Assembly: GCA_963728875.1 (NCBI GenBank)
Contig: CAVSLJ010000001.1
Coordinates: 496,001-560,000 of the forward strand
Direction of reading: 5' to 3'
DNA length: 64,000 nucleotides
From: DASUPK01 sp963728875
GTDB lineage: Bacteria; Actinomycetota; Thermoleophilia; Solirubrobacterales; 70-9
Of the stretch, positions 32,759 to 51,680 are shown in pieces (position 1 is the stretch's first letter; every line of letters begins with the position of its first letter). A program made the translations under genes and the position numbers. Below the pieces are notes generated by a model, which saw nothing but the letters and a program-made list of their open reading frames with translations, was not told the origin of the DNA and did no database searches.

Positions 32759-32759
<1 letters not shown>
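32142..32759 (-). CDS. rplV: 50S ribosomal protein L22 with histone-H1-like N-terminal extension
   Basis: The product is 205 residues. Residues 96-205 are L22: NARARFVRVAPRKARLVADQVRGLPLEDAL and RRYRPRALGRATRINKRTSHIAVAL, the latter forming the tunnel hairpin and its surroundings. Residues 1-95 are mostly KKPAA-type repeats, strongly basic and resembling eukaryotic H1 tails or bacterial Hc1/AlgP-like proteins. The ATG at 32759 overlaps the rpsS stop (TGATG), which supports translation of the extension. Typical L22 is 110-130 residues. Confidence 0.96.
32530..32715 (-). repeat. Degenerate tandem repeat encoding KKPAA units in rplV
   Basis: The plus strand repeats GGCTTCTTGGC(A/C)GC(C/G/A) about eleven times with a 15-base period, interrupted near 32590-32640. 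Variation is mostly at third codon positions, which shows selection on the protein and argues against a recent slippage artefact. Confidence 0.7.
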
Positions 32760-33040
<281 letters not shown>

Positions 33041-33880
33041 CTACTTCCTCTTTCCTCGGCGGCGCCCTCGGACGATCAGGGCGTCCGAGCGCTTGCCCTT
33101 CTTGCGTGTCCTGTAGCCCAGCGTCGGCTTGCCCCACGGAGTGACCGGGTGGCCTCCCGGGGTGTGGTGCGCCTCGCCGCCGCCGTGCGGGTGATCGACC
33201 GGGTTCATCGCCACTCCTCGGCTCTGAGGCCGCTTGCCCTTGTGGCGGTTGCGGCCGGCCTTGCCGATCTTCACGTTCTGGTGCTCGGCGTTCGAGATCG
33301 TGCCGACCGTCGCGCGGCACTCCCCGCGGACCATCCGGACCTCGGAGGACGGCAGCCGCAGGCTGACCATCGGGCCCTCCTTCGCGACCACCTGGATCGC
33401 GGTTCCCGCTGAGCGACCGAGCTTGCCGCCCTGACCCGGGATCAGCTCCACGTTGTGCACGATGGTCCCAGTCGGGATTCGAGCGAGCGAGAGGCAATTC
33501 CCCGGAGCGATGTCCGCACCCTCACCCGAGACGACCTCGGCGCCCACCCGGAGGCCCTGTGGGGCGAGGATGTAGCGCTTCTCGCCGTCGGTGTAGTTGA
33601 GCAGCGCGATGCTCGCCGAGCGGTTGGGGTCGTACTCGATGGTCGCCACCTTGGCGGGAATGCCGTCCTTGGTGCGCTTGAAGTCGATCTTCCGGTAGCG
33701 GCGCTTGGCGCCACCGCCGCGATGGCGCGCGGTGACGCGGCCCTTGGAGTTGCGGCCGCCGGACGAGGTCTTGCCCTTGGTGAGGCTCTTCGCCGGTTCC
33801 GCGCCGGTGAGCTCCTCGCGCATCGGGTAGGTGCCGAAACGCCTCCCCGGACTCGTGGGTCGGGTCTTGCGATTCGCCAT
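33041..33880 (-). CDS. rplB: 50S ribosomal protein L2
   Basis: The product is 279 residues. GRNSKGRVTARHRGGGAKRRYRKIDF and the C-terminal RGVAMNPVDHPHGGGEAHHTPGGHPVTPWGKPTLG contain the conserved His-rich loop needed for peptidyl transferase assembly. The start is 2 bases from the rplW stop. Confidence 0.98.
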   Translation of the reverse strand: MANRKTRPTSPGRRFGTYPMREELTGAEPAKSLTKGKTSSGGRNSKGRVTARHRGGGAKRRYRKIDFKRTKDGIPAKVATIEYDPNRSASIALLNYTDGEKRYILAPQGLRVGAEVVSGEGADIAPGNCLSLARIPTGTIVHNVELIPGQGGKLGRSAGTAIQVVAKEGPMVSLRLPSSEVRMVRGECRATVGTISNAEHQNVKIGKAGRNRHKGKRPQSRGVAMNPVDHPHGGGEAHHTPGGHPVTPWGKPTLGYRTRKKGKRSDALIVRGRRRGKRK

Positions 33881-33882
33881 GG

Positions 33883-34179
33883 CTAGCCTTCCACCGCCGC
33901 GCCCTCGAACAGCTCAATCCGCTCGCCCGGCGAGAGCTGGACGATGGCCTTCTTCCAGGAGCGGGAGCGCCCGGAGTGCAGCCCGCGCCGCTTCGGCTTG
34001 GACTTCACCTTCGAGGTGCGAACCGCCTTCACGTGGACTCCGAAGATCTCCTCGACCGCGTGCGCGATCTGGAGCTTGTGGGCCCGCTCGTGGACGCGGA
34101 ACGTGTACTTGCCCTCCGCCATCAGCGCGTAGCTCTTCTCCGAGACGACAGGACGAATGATCACCTGACGCGGGTCCAT
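33883..34179 (-). CDS. rplW: 50S ribosomal protein L23
   Basis: The product is 98 residues from the ATG at 34179: MDPRQVIIRPVVSEKSYALMAEGKYTFRVHERAHKLQIAHAVEEIFGVHVKAVRT and a basic loop. L23 is the docking site for trigger factor and SRP at the exit tunnel. The start overlaps the rplD stop (TGATG). Confidence 0.97.
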   Translation of the reverse strand: MDPRQVIIRPVVSEKSYALMAEGKYTFRVHERAHKLQIAHAVEEIFGVHVKAVRTSKVKSKPKRRGLHSGRSRSWKKAIVQLSPGERIELFEGAAVEG

Positions 34180-34835
34180 CAGAGGGCCCTCCCCTTGAGC
34201 TCCTCGAGCGCCGCCTCGGTGATCACCAGCGAGGAGGCGCCGAGCACATCGGCGACTCCGGCGGCGGTCGCCTGCGCGACCGTGATGCCCTCGATGTTGC
34301 GGAAGCTCTTGGCCACGGCCTGCTCCTCGGCGCCGACCACGATCAAAGTCGGCGCGTCGGCGCCCCACTTCTTCAGTGCATCGGACGCCTGCTTGGTGGC
34401 GGGATCCTTGAAGGTGGAGCCGTCGAGGACGGCGACGGTCCCGCGCTCGGCGTGCACCGTGAGGGCGGCGCGCAGCGCCTTGCGCCGCGCCTTGCGGTTG
34501 ACCTTGACCGTGTAGTGGCGCGGCTTCGGGCCGAAGGCGGCACCGCCGCCGTAGCGGTGGGGCACGCTCAGGGCGCCGGCGCGGGCGCGGCCGGTGCCCT
34601 TCTGGCGCCAGGCCTTCGCCGTGGTCATCGCCACCTCGCCGCGAGTCAGGCTCGAGTGAGTGCCGCGACGCCGCGCGTTCAGGTCGGCCCGGGCGGCCTC
34701 GTGGACGAGCGCCTCGTGGAAAGGCTCGCTGAAGATCTCCTTCGGCAGGTCGGCCTTGGCCTGCTTGCCGAGCTGAGCGGCCTTGGGTCCGGCGGCGGTC
34801 TTCGTGGCCGCCGTTCTCGTGGAGGACTCAGCCAT
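34179..34835 (-). CDS. rplD: 50S ribosomal protein L4
   Basis: The product is 218 residues. RRGTHSSLTRGEVAMTTAKAWRQKGTGRARAGALSVPHRYGGGAAFGPKPRHY is the tunnel-lining loop. L4 also represses S10 operons in enterobacteria. Its start overlaps the rplC end by 8 bases. Confidence 0.98.
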   Translation of the reverse strand: MAESSTRTAATKTAAGPKAAQLGKQAKADLPKEIFSEPFHEALVHEAARADLNARRRGTHSSLTRGEVAMTTAKAWRQKGTGRARAGALSVPHRYGGGAAFGPKPRHYTVKVNRKARRKALRAALTVHAERGTVAVLDGSTFKDPATKQASDALKKWGADAPTLIVVGAEEQAVAKSFRNIEGITVAQATAAGVADVLGASSLVITEAALEELKGRAL

Positions 34836-35553
34836 CGCTGCGTACCTCCACGGTGGCGTTCTTTCCTCCCGGCACGGAGCCGCGGATCAGGAGCAGGTTG
34901 CGCTCCGCGTCCACCTCGACCACGCTGGCACCCTGCTGGGTGACACGTCGAGAACCCATCTGGCCGGGCATGCGCATGCCCTTGAAGACCCGGGCGGGAT
35001 CAGCGCTCGCGCCGATCGAGCCGGGCGCACGAACGTTGTGGGAGCCGTGGGTCTCGGGACCGCGACCGAAGTTGTGGCGCTTGATGGTGCCCTGGAAGCC
35101 CTTGCCGACCGAGACCGCAGAAACCTTCACCTGCTGGCCGGGCTCGAAGCTGGAGACGGTGACGTCGTCGCCGATCTTCGGGCCGGCTTCGCCATCAGAG
35201 GAAGCGTCCTCGGCGGCGTCGCCTGCATCCTCAGAGGCCTGTTCGGCGTCGCCGCCTGCGGGCGCTTCAACATCCTTGGGCGTTCCGCCGCCAACCTCGA
35301 CGCCCCTGAACTCGACCAGGGTCTTCATGCCGGTGGCGCCCGCCTTCTTCAGATGGCCCGCCTCCGGCTTCCTGATCCGGTCCTCGGCGATCGGGATACC
35401 GGCGAGCTGGACCGCGTCGTAGCCGTCGCGGTCGGCCCTGCGGATCGCCGTGACCTTGTTCGGCGCGGCCTCGATCACGGTCACGGGGACCGCCGTGCCG
35501 TCCTCGAGGAAGACGCGCGTCATGCCCAGCTTCTTGCCGACGATCGCAGCCAT
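34828..35553 (-). CDS. rplC: 50S ribosomal protein L3 with internal acidic insert
   Basis: The product is 241 residues. The L3 core is MAAIVGKKLGMTRVFLEDGTAVPVTVIEA and FQGTIKRHNFGRGPETHGSHNVRAPGSIGASADPARVFKGMRMPGQMGSRRVT. Between EFRGV (residue 85) and VTVSSFEPGQ (131) lies an extra acidic segment of about 40 residues (VEAPAGGDAEQASEDAGDAA, then EDASSDGEAGP). Ordinary L3 has a short linker here. The insert carries nucleotide words identical to ones in rpsE and rpsQ. L3 starts 23S folding near the peptidyl transferase centre. Confidence 0.97.
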   Translation of the reverse strand: MAAIVGKKLGMTRVFLEDGTAVPVTVIEAAPNKVTAIRRADRDGYDAVQLAGIPIAEDRIRKPEAGHLKKAGATGMKTLVEFRGVEVGGGTPKDVEAPAGGDAEQASEDAGDAAEDASSDGEAGPKIGDDVTVSSFEPGQQVKVSAVSVGKGFQGTIKRHNFGRGPETHGSHNVRAPGSIGASADPARVFKGMRMPGQMGSRRVTQQGASVVEVDAERNLLLIRGSVPGGKNATVEVRSDG

Positions 35554-35556
35554 CCC

Positions 35557-35877
35557 CTACAGCCGGATCTCGACGTCGACGCCTGCGGGCAGGGTCTCCA
35601 TCCGCTGCAGCTCGTCGACGGTCTTCGGGGTGGGCTGGTGGATGTCGATCAGCCGCTTGTGGGTGCGGATCTCGAAGTGCTCGCGCGAGTCCTTGTCCTT
35701 GAACGGGGAGCGGATCACGCAGTAGACGTGCTTGTCGGTCGGCAGCGGGATCGGCCCAGCGACGGTCGCGCCGGTCCGCTCCGCGGTTCCGACGATCTCC
35801 TGGGCGGCCCGGTCTATGGCGTCGTGGTCGTACGCCTTGAGCCGGATCCTGATCTTTCCTGATGTCAGTGAAGCCAT
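35557..35877 (-). CDS. rpsJ: 30S ribosomal protein S10
   Basis: The product is 106 residues. KIRIRLKAYDHDAIDRAAQEIVGTAERTGATVAGPIPLPT and SREHFEIRTHKRLIDIHQPTPKTVDELQRMETLPAGVDVEIRL are diagnostic. S10 also acts as NusE in antitermination. It is the first gene of the S10 module and has a 158-base leader to the tuf stop. Confidence 0.98.
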   Translation of the reverse strand: MASLTSGKIRIRLKAYDHDAIDRAAQEIVGTAERTGATVAGPIPLPTDKHVYCVIRSPFKDKDSREHFEIRTHKRLIDIHQPTPKTVDELQRMETLPAGVDVEIRL

Positions 35878-35914
35878 TTCGTGCGTGGTCTCGTTAGTGG
35901 TCTTTCGCGCAGAT

Positions 35915-35979
35915 AGGGCGCCGCCCCAATGAATAAGGGCCGCGCCCTGGTCGTATGTCTTGCAGTTGTCTTGGCCCTT
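35915..35979 (-). promoter_or_regulatory. Structured leader of the S10 operon
   Basis: Two helices can form in the transcript: AGGGCGC (35915-35921) with GCGCCCT (35942-35948), and AAGGGCC (35935-35941) with GGCCCTT (35973-35979). The second uses bases in the loop of the first, so they would compete or form a pseudoknot. S10 leaders are autoregulated by L4 in some bacteria. Regulation here is inferred from position only. Confidence 0.35.
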
Positions 35980-36002
35980 TGCCCTGGTGGGAGGGCCTCA
36001 CC

Positions 36003-36030
36003 AAAAGCGGGCCCCAGAGGGGGCCCGCTT
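36003..36030 (-). terminator. Intrinsic terminator downstream of tuf
   Basis: On the minus strand a 10-bp stem (AAGCGGGCCC with GGGCCCGCTT) encloses six bases and ends in a short T run (TTTT), just past the tuf stop. It would separate fusA-tuf transcription from the S10 operon. Confidence 0.75.
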
Positions 36031-36035
36031 CACAG

Positions 36036-37220
<1,185 letters not shown>

Positions 37221-37304
37221 CTCGCTCCTTTGGGGGTCTAGTTGGTGTCTTTAAGAGGGTTTTGCGGAAATTGGTTCGGCTGTTGACCAACCTGGGGAAT
37301 ATAG

Positions 37305-39419
<2,115 letters not shown>

Positions 39420-39487
39420 GATCCTGTCTTCTCGTACTGGCGTGAGGCGGAGGCGGAACGGCTAGTCTCAGTTCGGTATTCGCGCAG

Positions 39488-39508
39488 AAAAAAGGCCCTT
39501 ACGGGCCC
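39488..39508 (-). terminator. Terminator-like hairpin upstream of fusA
   Basis: The minus strand reads GGCCC-GTAA-GGGCC followed by six T. It would stop antisense transcription entering from rpsL-rpsG through the plus-strand genes, or act as an attenuator in the fusA leader. The 237-base spacer 39420-39656 shows no other clear element. Confidence 0.6.
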
Positions 39509-39656
39509 GAGCGCAAAGCGTCTCTTCGACCCGAACTTCTCCTATGTCGCGCCGTTCTCCATTGAAACGGTTAATGCTCGCCGGGGCCTCTCTGGGCACC
39601 CCCGAGCGACGGACGATGATAGCAGCGGCCCCATGGCTTTCAGGCAGGGATCACGC

Positions 39657-40514
39657 ATGAGCCCCGCCCGTCGCAGGAGGCCTTCCAGCCGCACCGAGGA
39701 GCTCACCGAGCGCACCCGGCGCGAGGGCCGTGAGCTGTCGCGCAGGCGCCGCGCCGAGACGCGCAACCTGCGGCCCGTCGTCGCCCCCGTGCGGGGGTTC
39801 GTGGCCTGGATCGCTCCCCGCATAACGGGATTCCTGATGTTCGTCATCAAGCTGCTCGCCGCCCTGCTCGCGCTGCTCGCCGAGCTGGGTGCCGTCGCGA
39901 GCAGCTGGCTCGCCGGGCGGACAAGGGCACTTGCCGGCGCCACGGTGCGGTGGACGGTGCGCAACGTGACCCCGCTCTCGACGGTCGCCTTCGTGGGCAT
40001 CGCGGCCGCGGTCGGCCTGGGCGTCTCGCAGTTCTTCGACTACCACGGCGTCGCCGTTGACGCTCCCAATTACGCCGGGGAGATCGGCTCCACGGCGCCA
40101 GCGCCCATCGTCGGCACCCAGGCCGCCGGCAGCGCCCACCTCTGGGTGCTGATCCCGGTGGCGGTCGCCGCCGTAGTACTGAACATCGGCGCATATCGCG
40201 GAGATAGGCGACTGGCTGGAGGCGTTGCGATCTGCGGCCTGCTCGGCCTGGCGGTCGCGCTCGCGATCGATCTTCCGCAGGGTCTCGACGCCGGCCGCGC
40301 GGGCCTCGCGTTCAGCGGCTCCGAGGCACAGCTCCTGCAGGGGTTCTGGGCCGAGGTGGCGTGCTCCGCGGTCCTGGTGCTCTGCGGCGGGCTGCTCCCC
40401 CTCTACTCTCGCGGAGTGGCCGTGGAAAGGAGAGGCGGTTGGCGAGCCGGCCCGCGCAGGCGAGTGAGGCGCGAGGACGGTGGGATCTCACCCGGCCTGC
40501 AGACCGAGTCATGA
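39657..40514 (+). CDS. Multi-pass membrane protein of unknown function
   Basis: The product is 285 residues from the ATG at 39657, which has AGGCAGGGA upstream; the ATG at 39633 is an alternative. An Arg-rich soluble N-terminus (about 45 residues) is followed by about five hydrophobic segments. The motif GLGVSQFFDYHGVAVDAPNY precedes an extracytoplasmic loop. The next gene encodes a shorter protein with GVSQFTDIFHLTPPGGEA and the same segment order. The stop overlaps the next ATG (ATGA). I do not recognise the family. Confidence 0.65.
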   Translation: MSPARRRRPSSRTEELTERTRREGRELSRRRRAETRNLRPVVAPVRGFVAWIAPRITGFLMFVIKLLAALLALLAELGAVASSWLAGRTRALAGATVRWTVRNVTPLSTVAFVGIAAAVGLGVSQFFDYHGVAVDAPNYAGEIGSTAPAPIVGTQAAGSAHLWVLIPVAVAAVVLNIGAYRGDRRLAGGVAICGLLGLAVALAIDLPQGLDAGRAGLAFSGSEAQLLQGFWAEVACSAVLVLCGGLLPLYSRGVAVERRGGWRAGPRRRVRREDGGISPGLQTES

Positions 40515-41056
40515 AACGTCGCCCGCGCACGGAGACACTCCTCGTGCTGGCCTGCGCCGCGGCGGCGGCGATGCTCGGCGTCTCGCAGTTCACCGACATC
40601 TTCCATCTCACGCCACCGGGCGGCGAGGCCCTGAAGGCGATCCAGGCGTCCGACCAGCACGGCTACGCGACCCTGGTGCTTGCGATCTTCGCGCTGATCC
40701 TGCTCGTCATCGCGATGGCCGCCCGCGGCGAGCAGCTGGGGCAGGTGGCCGCCGTCGCGATCGCGGTCTGCGGCGTGGTCGCGCTGCTGATCTTCCTGAT
40801 CGGCGACCTGCCGAAGGTGAACAACGTCGGCACACTCGACGACCCGCGTCAGTCCTTCATCGACGCGGAGGCGAAGCCCGTCGCGGGCTTCTGGCTGGAG
40901 CTGGTCGGCGCCCTGGTACTCACCGTCTGCGGAGCGGCGCTGGCGACGATGCGCCCCGATCGCACCGAGACGGCCGAGGTGCACGGCCGCCGCACTCACG
41001 AGAGCACCGTCGCCGAGACGGCGACCACCCACCTGGAACGCACCCACGGCGACTAG
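40511..41056 (+). CDS. Four-segment membrane protein, related to upstream gene
   Basis: The product is 181 residues with four hydrophobic segments: LLVLACAAAAAMLGVSQF, ATLVLAIFALILLVIAMAA, VAAVAIAVCGVVALLIFLIGDLP and FWLELVGALVLTVCGAALATM. The last has the FWxE...CGG/CGA pattern also seen in the upstream protein. The C-terminus is a soluble, Thr/His-rich tail. The ATG overlaps the previous stop, so the pair is coupled. Function unknown. Confidence 0.7.
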   Translation: MKRRPRTETLLVLACAAAAAMLGVSQFTDIFHLTPPGGEALKAIQASDQHGYATLVLAIFALILLVIAMAARGEQLGQVAAVAIAVCGVVALLIFLIGDLPKVNNVGTLDDPRQSFIDAEAKPVAGFWLELVGALVLTVCGAALATMRPDRTETAEVHGRRTHESTVAETATTHLERTHGD

Positions 41057-41138
41057 CCGGTCCCATCGGCGGCGGATGGCGTGTTAGGGTCGCTGCGAAG
41101 GGGGCGGCAGCATCGAATAGGGGATTTAGGAGAAAGCC

Positions 41139-41534
41139 ATGGGAGCAGATGGAAACGTGGCGATCATGCAGCGCGCTTACGACGCTTTCAACGCGGCTGA
41201 CATCGACACCCTGACCGAGCTCTTCGACGAGGACATCGTCTGGCACTTGCCGGGGAGCAGCTCGATGGCCGAGGACTACCAGGGCCGCGACGCGACTCTC
41301 GCCTACTTCGGCCAGATCGGTGAGAGGACCGGGGGCACCTTCCAGGCCGAGCTACAGCAATTGTTCGCGGGCGATGACGGCCGTGTGATCGGCCTCCAGC
41401 GCAGCACCGCGGAGCGAGACGGGAAGCGCCTGGATGTCGGCAATTGCATCGTCTTCGAGCTCAGGGACGGCAAGGTCGTCGATGGCCGAGAGCACTTCAA
41501 CGACCTGTACGCCTGGGACGAGTTCTGGTCCTAA
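41139..41534 (+). CDS. NTF2/SnoaL-like protein
   Basis: The product is 131 residues. VAIMQRAYDAFNAADIDTLTELFDEDIVWHLPGSSSMAEDYQGRDATLAYFGQI is typical of SnoaL-like NTF2-fold proteins, with the Trp-His pair and the GRD loop. A ketosteroid-isomerase-like role is possible but the substrate is unknown. TAGGAGA precedes the ATG. It faces rpsG with 39 bases between the stop codons. Confidence 0.85.
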   Translation: MGADGNVAIMQRAYDAFNAADIDTLTELFDEDIVWHLPGSSSMAEDYQGRDATLAYFGQIGERTGGTFQAELQQLFAGDDGRVIGLQRSTAERDGKRLDVGNCIVFELRDGKVVDGREHFNDLYAWDEFWS

Positions 41535-41573
41535 GCCCGAAGGGGACGGCGTCTCAGGGGGATGCGAGCAGCG

Positions 41574-42044
41574 CTACCAGCGGTAATGCGCGAAGGCCTT
41601 GTTGGCCTGCGCCATGCGGTAGATGTCGTCCTTGCGCTTCCAGGCGTTGCCCTGCTGCTTCGCCGCGTCCTGGATCTCGTTCGCCAGGCGCTCTGCCATC
41701 GACTTCTCCCCCCTGGCCCTGGCGAACTCGACCAGCCAGCGGACCGCGAGGGTGCGGGCACGGCGAGCCGGCACCTCGACCGGCACCTGGTAGGTCGCCC
41801 CGCCGACTCGGCGGGAGCGAACCTCGAGCACGGGCGTGAGCTGCTTGATCGCGCCCTCCAGCTCCTCGACCGGGTTGTTGCCGGTGCGCTCGCCGACCAA
41901 GGCAAGGGCGTCGTAGGTGATCTGCTCGGCGACCGACTTCTTGCCGTCGGTCATCACCTTGTTGATCACCTGCTGGACGATGCGGCTGCGGTAGACCGAG
42001 TCGGGCTCGAGCAGCCGGATGGTGGCCTGATTGCGTCGCGGCAT
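41574..42044 (-). CDS. rpsG: 30S ribosomal protein S7
   Basis: The product is 156 residues: MPRRNQATIRLLEPDSVYRSRIVQQVINKVMTDGKKSVAEQITYDAL, RRVGGATYQVPVEVPARRARTLAVRWLVEFARARGEKSM and AQANKAFAHYRW. S7 starts assembly of the 30S head. The start abuts the rpsL stop. Confidence 0.98.
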   Translation of the reverse strand: MPRRNQATIRLLEPDSVYRSRIVQQVINKVMTDGKKSVAEQITYDALALVGERTGNNPVEELEGAIKQLTPVLEVRSRRVGGATYQVPVEVPARRARTLAVRWLVEFARARGEKSMAERLANEIQDAAKQQGNAWKRKDDIYRMAQANKAFAHYRW

Positions 42045-42440
42045 CTATGAAGCCTTGACGCCGTACAGCGAACGGCCCTGCTTGCGGTCGGAGACGCCGG
42101 CGGCGTCGAGAGCGCCGCGGACGACCTTGTAGCGGACGCCCGGCAGGTCCTTGACCCGGCCGCCTCGGACGAGGACGACGGAGTGCTCCTGAAGGTTGTG
42201 TCCCTCGCCCGGGATGTAGCTCGTCACCTCGAGCCCGTTCGTGAGGCGGACCCTGGCGATCTTCCGAAGCGCCGAGTTCGGCTTCTTCGGGGTGACGGTG
42301 GCGACGCGGGTGCAGACGCCACGCCGTTGCGGAGCCGCGACGCGCTTCTTGCGACCCTGGCCCGACTTCAGGCCCGGCGTCGACATCTTCTTCTTCTTGT
42401 GGGTTCGTCCCTTGCGGACGAGCTGATTGGTGTTGGGCAT
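42045..42440 (-). CDS. rpsL: 30S ribosomal protein S12
   Basis: The product is 131 residues. MPNTNQLVRKGRTHKKKKM, QRRGVCTRVATVTPKKPNSALRKIARVRLTNG and GEGHNLQEHSVVLVRGGRVKDLPGVRYKVVRG are conserved. The decoding-site Lys residues (TPKKPNS and VKDLPG) are wild type, so no streptomycin-resistance change is seen. The ATG has no Shine-Dalgarno sequence, and TACCAT lies 9 bases upstream. Confidence 0.98.
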   Translation of the reverse strand: MPNTNQLVRKGRTHKKKKMSTPGLKSGQGRKKRVAAPQRRGVCTRVATVTPKKPNSALRKIARVRLTNGLEVTSYIPGEGHNLQEHSVVLVRGGRVKDLPGVRYKVVRGALDAAGVSDRKQGRSLYGVKAS

Positions 42441-42449
42441 CGGCGCGGG

Positions 42450-42467
42450 ATGGTAGCCAACTACGCT
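42450..42467. promoter_or_regulatory. Divergent leaderless promoter module (rpsL / HAD-like gene)
   Basis: ATGGTA at 42450-42455 is TACCAT on the minus strand, 9 bases before the rpsL ATG. TACGCT at 42462-42467 lies 8 bases before the ATG at 42476. Only 35 bases separate the two start codons, with no ribosome binding sites. The flanks from 42436 to 42480, including both start codons, form an inverted repeat (GGCATCGGCG...CGCCGATGCC). Confidence 0.5.
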
Positions 42468-42475
42468 TCCCGCCG

Positions 42476-43009
42476 ATGCCCATCCGCAAGAAGAAGGGAA
42501 AGAGCGATGAGCCGCTCCTCGCCGTCGACATCGACGGCGTGATCAGCCTCTTCGGCTTCGACCAGGCGGACCCCGACCATGGCCGCTTCGACAACGCTCC
42601 CGGGGAGTTCCACCTGATCGACGGCATGCTCCACTGCATCTCGCTCGAGACGGGCCCGCGGCTGACCCGCCTGGGCGAGATCTTCGAGCTGGTCTGGGCC
42701 AGTGGCTGGGAGGACCGTGCCAACGACCATCTGCCGGGCATCCTCGGCGTGCCCGAGCTCCCCTACCTGACCTTCGACGGCCGCGCCCGGTTCGGAACCG
42801 CCCACTGGAAGCTCGAGGCGCTCGAGGAGTACGCGGGGTCCCGCCCGCTCGCCTGGATCGATGACAGCCTGGACGGCAGCTGCTACGAGTGGGCGGGGGA
42901 GCGCTCGGCGCCCACGCTGCTCGTCCCGACCGAGTCCGACGTCGGCCTGCTCGACCTCCACGTCGACACGATCGAGTCCTGGGTCGAGGACGGCTTTCGG
43001 CCGGTCTGA
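42476..43009 (+). CDS. HAD-like domain protein
   Basis: The product is 177 residues. A basic start (MPIRKKKGKSD) leads to LLAVDIDGVISLFGF, a HAD motif I (DxDG), and later LAWIDDSLDGSCYEWA, matching the acidic motif IV. WASGWEDRAND holds a likely motif II (S/W). The pattern fits the small 'HAD domain in Swiss-army-knife'-type proteins whose phosphatase activity is unproven. It diverges from rpsL. Confidence 0.75.
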   Translation: MPIRKKKGKSDEPLLAVDIDGVISLFGFDQADPDHGRFDNAPGEFHLIDGMLHCISLETGPRLTRLGEIFELVWASGWEDRANDHLPGILGVPELPYLTFDGRARFGTAHWKLEALEEYAGSRPLAWIDDSLDGSCYEWAGERSAPTLLVPTESDVGLLDLHVDTIESWVEDGFRPV

Positions 43010-43016
43010 TCGGGAG

Positions 43017-43022
43017 TAGACT
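43017..43022 (+). promoter_or_regulatory. -10-like hexamer (TAGACT) for gene at 43030
   Basis: TAGACT is followed by seven bases and the ATG at 43030. It is identical in sequence and spacing to the element at 7280. Confidence 0.4.
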
Positions 43023-43029
43023 CGCCCGG

Positions 43030-43353
43030 ATGGGAGAGGTTGTGCCGATCATCTTCTTGGCCGTGATCCTGAAGATCCCGGTCCTCTACGGCATGTGGCT
43101 GATCTATTGGGCAGTCAAGGCCGAGCCCGAGCTCGAGGACCTGCCGGGCGAAGCCGACGATCACAGCTTCCGCCGCTTCCGCCGCAGCCCGACGAAGCCG
43201 AAGGGCCCCCGCCGAGGCCCCCACGGCGGCGCCGCCCAGGCGAAGCCCGACTGCCCACCGGGCGGCCGAGCGAGGACGCCGGTGATCGAACCGAGGCTCG
43301 CCCCCGGAATGGCCGCTCACGAGCGGCGCGAGCACACCCCCGCCGGCAGCTAG
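43030..43353 (+). CDS. Small single-segment membrane protein
   Basis: The product is 107 residues. One hydrophobic segment (VVPIIFLAVILKIPVLYGMWLIYWAVKA) is followed by an acidic patch (EPELEDLPGEADD) and a long Arg/Pro/Gly-rich cytosolic tail. The frame extends upstream, but only the ATG at 43030 gives a sensible N-terminus. I do not recognise the family. Confidence 0.6.
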   Translation: MGEVVPIIFLAVILKIPVLYGMWLIYWAVKAEPELEDLPGEADDHSFRRFRRSPTKPKGPRRGPHGGAAQAKPDCPPGGRARTPVIEPRLAPGMAAHERREHTPAGS

Positions 43354-43387
43354 CACCGAGAACAACGACAAACAGGAGGGAACCGAC

Positions 43388-43777
43388 ATGGGTCAACCCG
43401 TGGTGCATTTCGAGGTGGTCGGCAAGGACTTCGAGAAGCTGAAGAGCTTCTACTCCGAGGTCGCCGGCTGGAGCTATGCGGAGGCGCCCGCGGCGGGCCA
43501 GGAGGGTGTTCCGCCGTACGCCATGGTGCCCCAGGAGGACAACACCAACCCCGACGGAATCGGCATCGGCGGTGGCATCGGGGTGGGCCCCGAGGGCTAC
43601 GAGGGTCACGTCACCTTCTACATCGAGGTCCCGGACGTGGGCGCCTCCCTCGACCAGGTGGAGAAGCTCGGTGGCACGAGAGTGATGGGCCCGGAGACGA
43701 TGACGGAGGACCTGACGATCGGCCTCTTCAACGACCCCGAAGGCCACCTGGTCGGCCTGGTCCAGTCACAAAGCTAA
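43388..43777 (+). CDS. VOC-fold (glyoxalase-like) protein
   Basis: The product is 129 residues. MGQPVVHFEVVGKDFEKLKSFYSEVAGWSY and GHVTFYIEVPDVGASLDQVEKLGGTRVMGPETM, then IGLFNDPEGHLVGLVQ, form the two halves of a VOC domain. His7, a later Glu and the 'DPEGHLVGL' end are typical of the glyoxalase/bleomycin group. A strong AGGAGGGA lies about 7 bases before the ATG. It converges with rpoC. Confidence 0.85.
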   Translation: MGQPVVHFEVVGKDFEKLKSFYSEVAGWSYAEAPAAGQEGVPPYAMVPQEDNTNPDGIGIGGGIGVGPEGYEGHVTFYIEVPDVGASLDQVEKLGGTRVMGPETMTEDLTIGLFNDPEGHLVGLVQSQS

Positions 43778-43870
43778 TCCCGCCAGCACCGAGATCCAGT
43801 CCCGCCGACACGGCACCCGAACCGGAACGTCAGGCGTTGCGATAGTCGGCGGGTGGCGGCATAGGAGGGG

Positions 43871-43901
43871 CCCACGGGCGCGATTGCTGAGCGCCCGTGG
43901 G
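43871..43901. terminator. Bidirectional hairpin between VOC gene and rpoC
   Basis: An 11-bp perfect stem CCCACGGGCGC/GCGCCCGTGGG with a 9-base loop lies between the convergent stop codons. Neither side has a T tract, so it may be a weak or Rho-assisted terminator. The rest of 43778-43944 shows nothing clear. Confidence 0.5.
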
Positions 43902-43944
43902 AGGTTCCTGTGGCGACAGGACCCGCCGCCCTAGAGCTAAGTCC

Positions 43945-51596
<7,652 letters not shown>

Positions 51597-51680
51597 CTCG
51601 GCGACTCCTCAAAGTATTAGAAGGCTTGTGAGACCGCGCAAGAATCGGGCAGCAGGGCTCACCGGGCGCGCGAACCGTGC

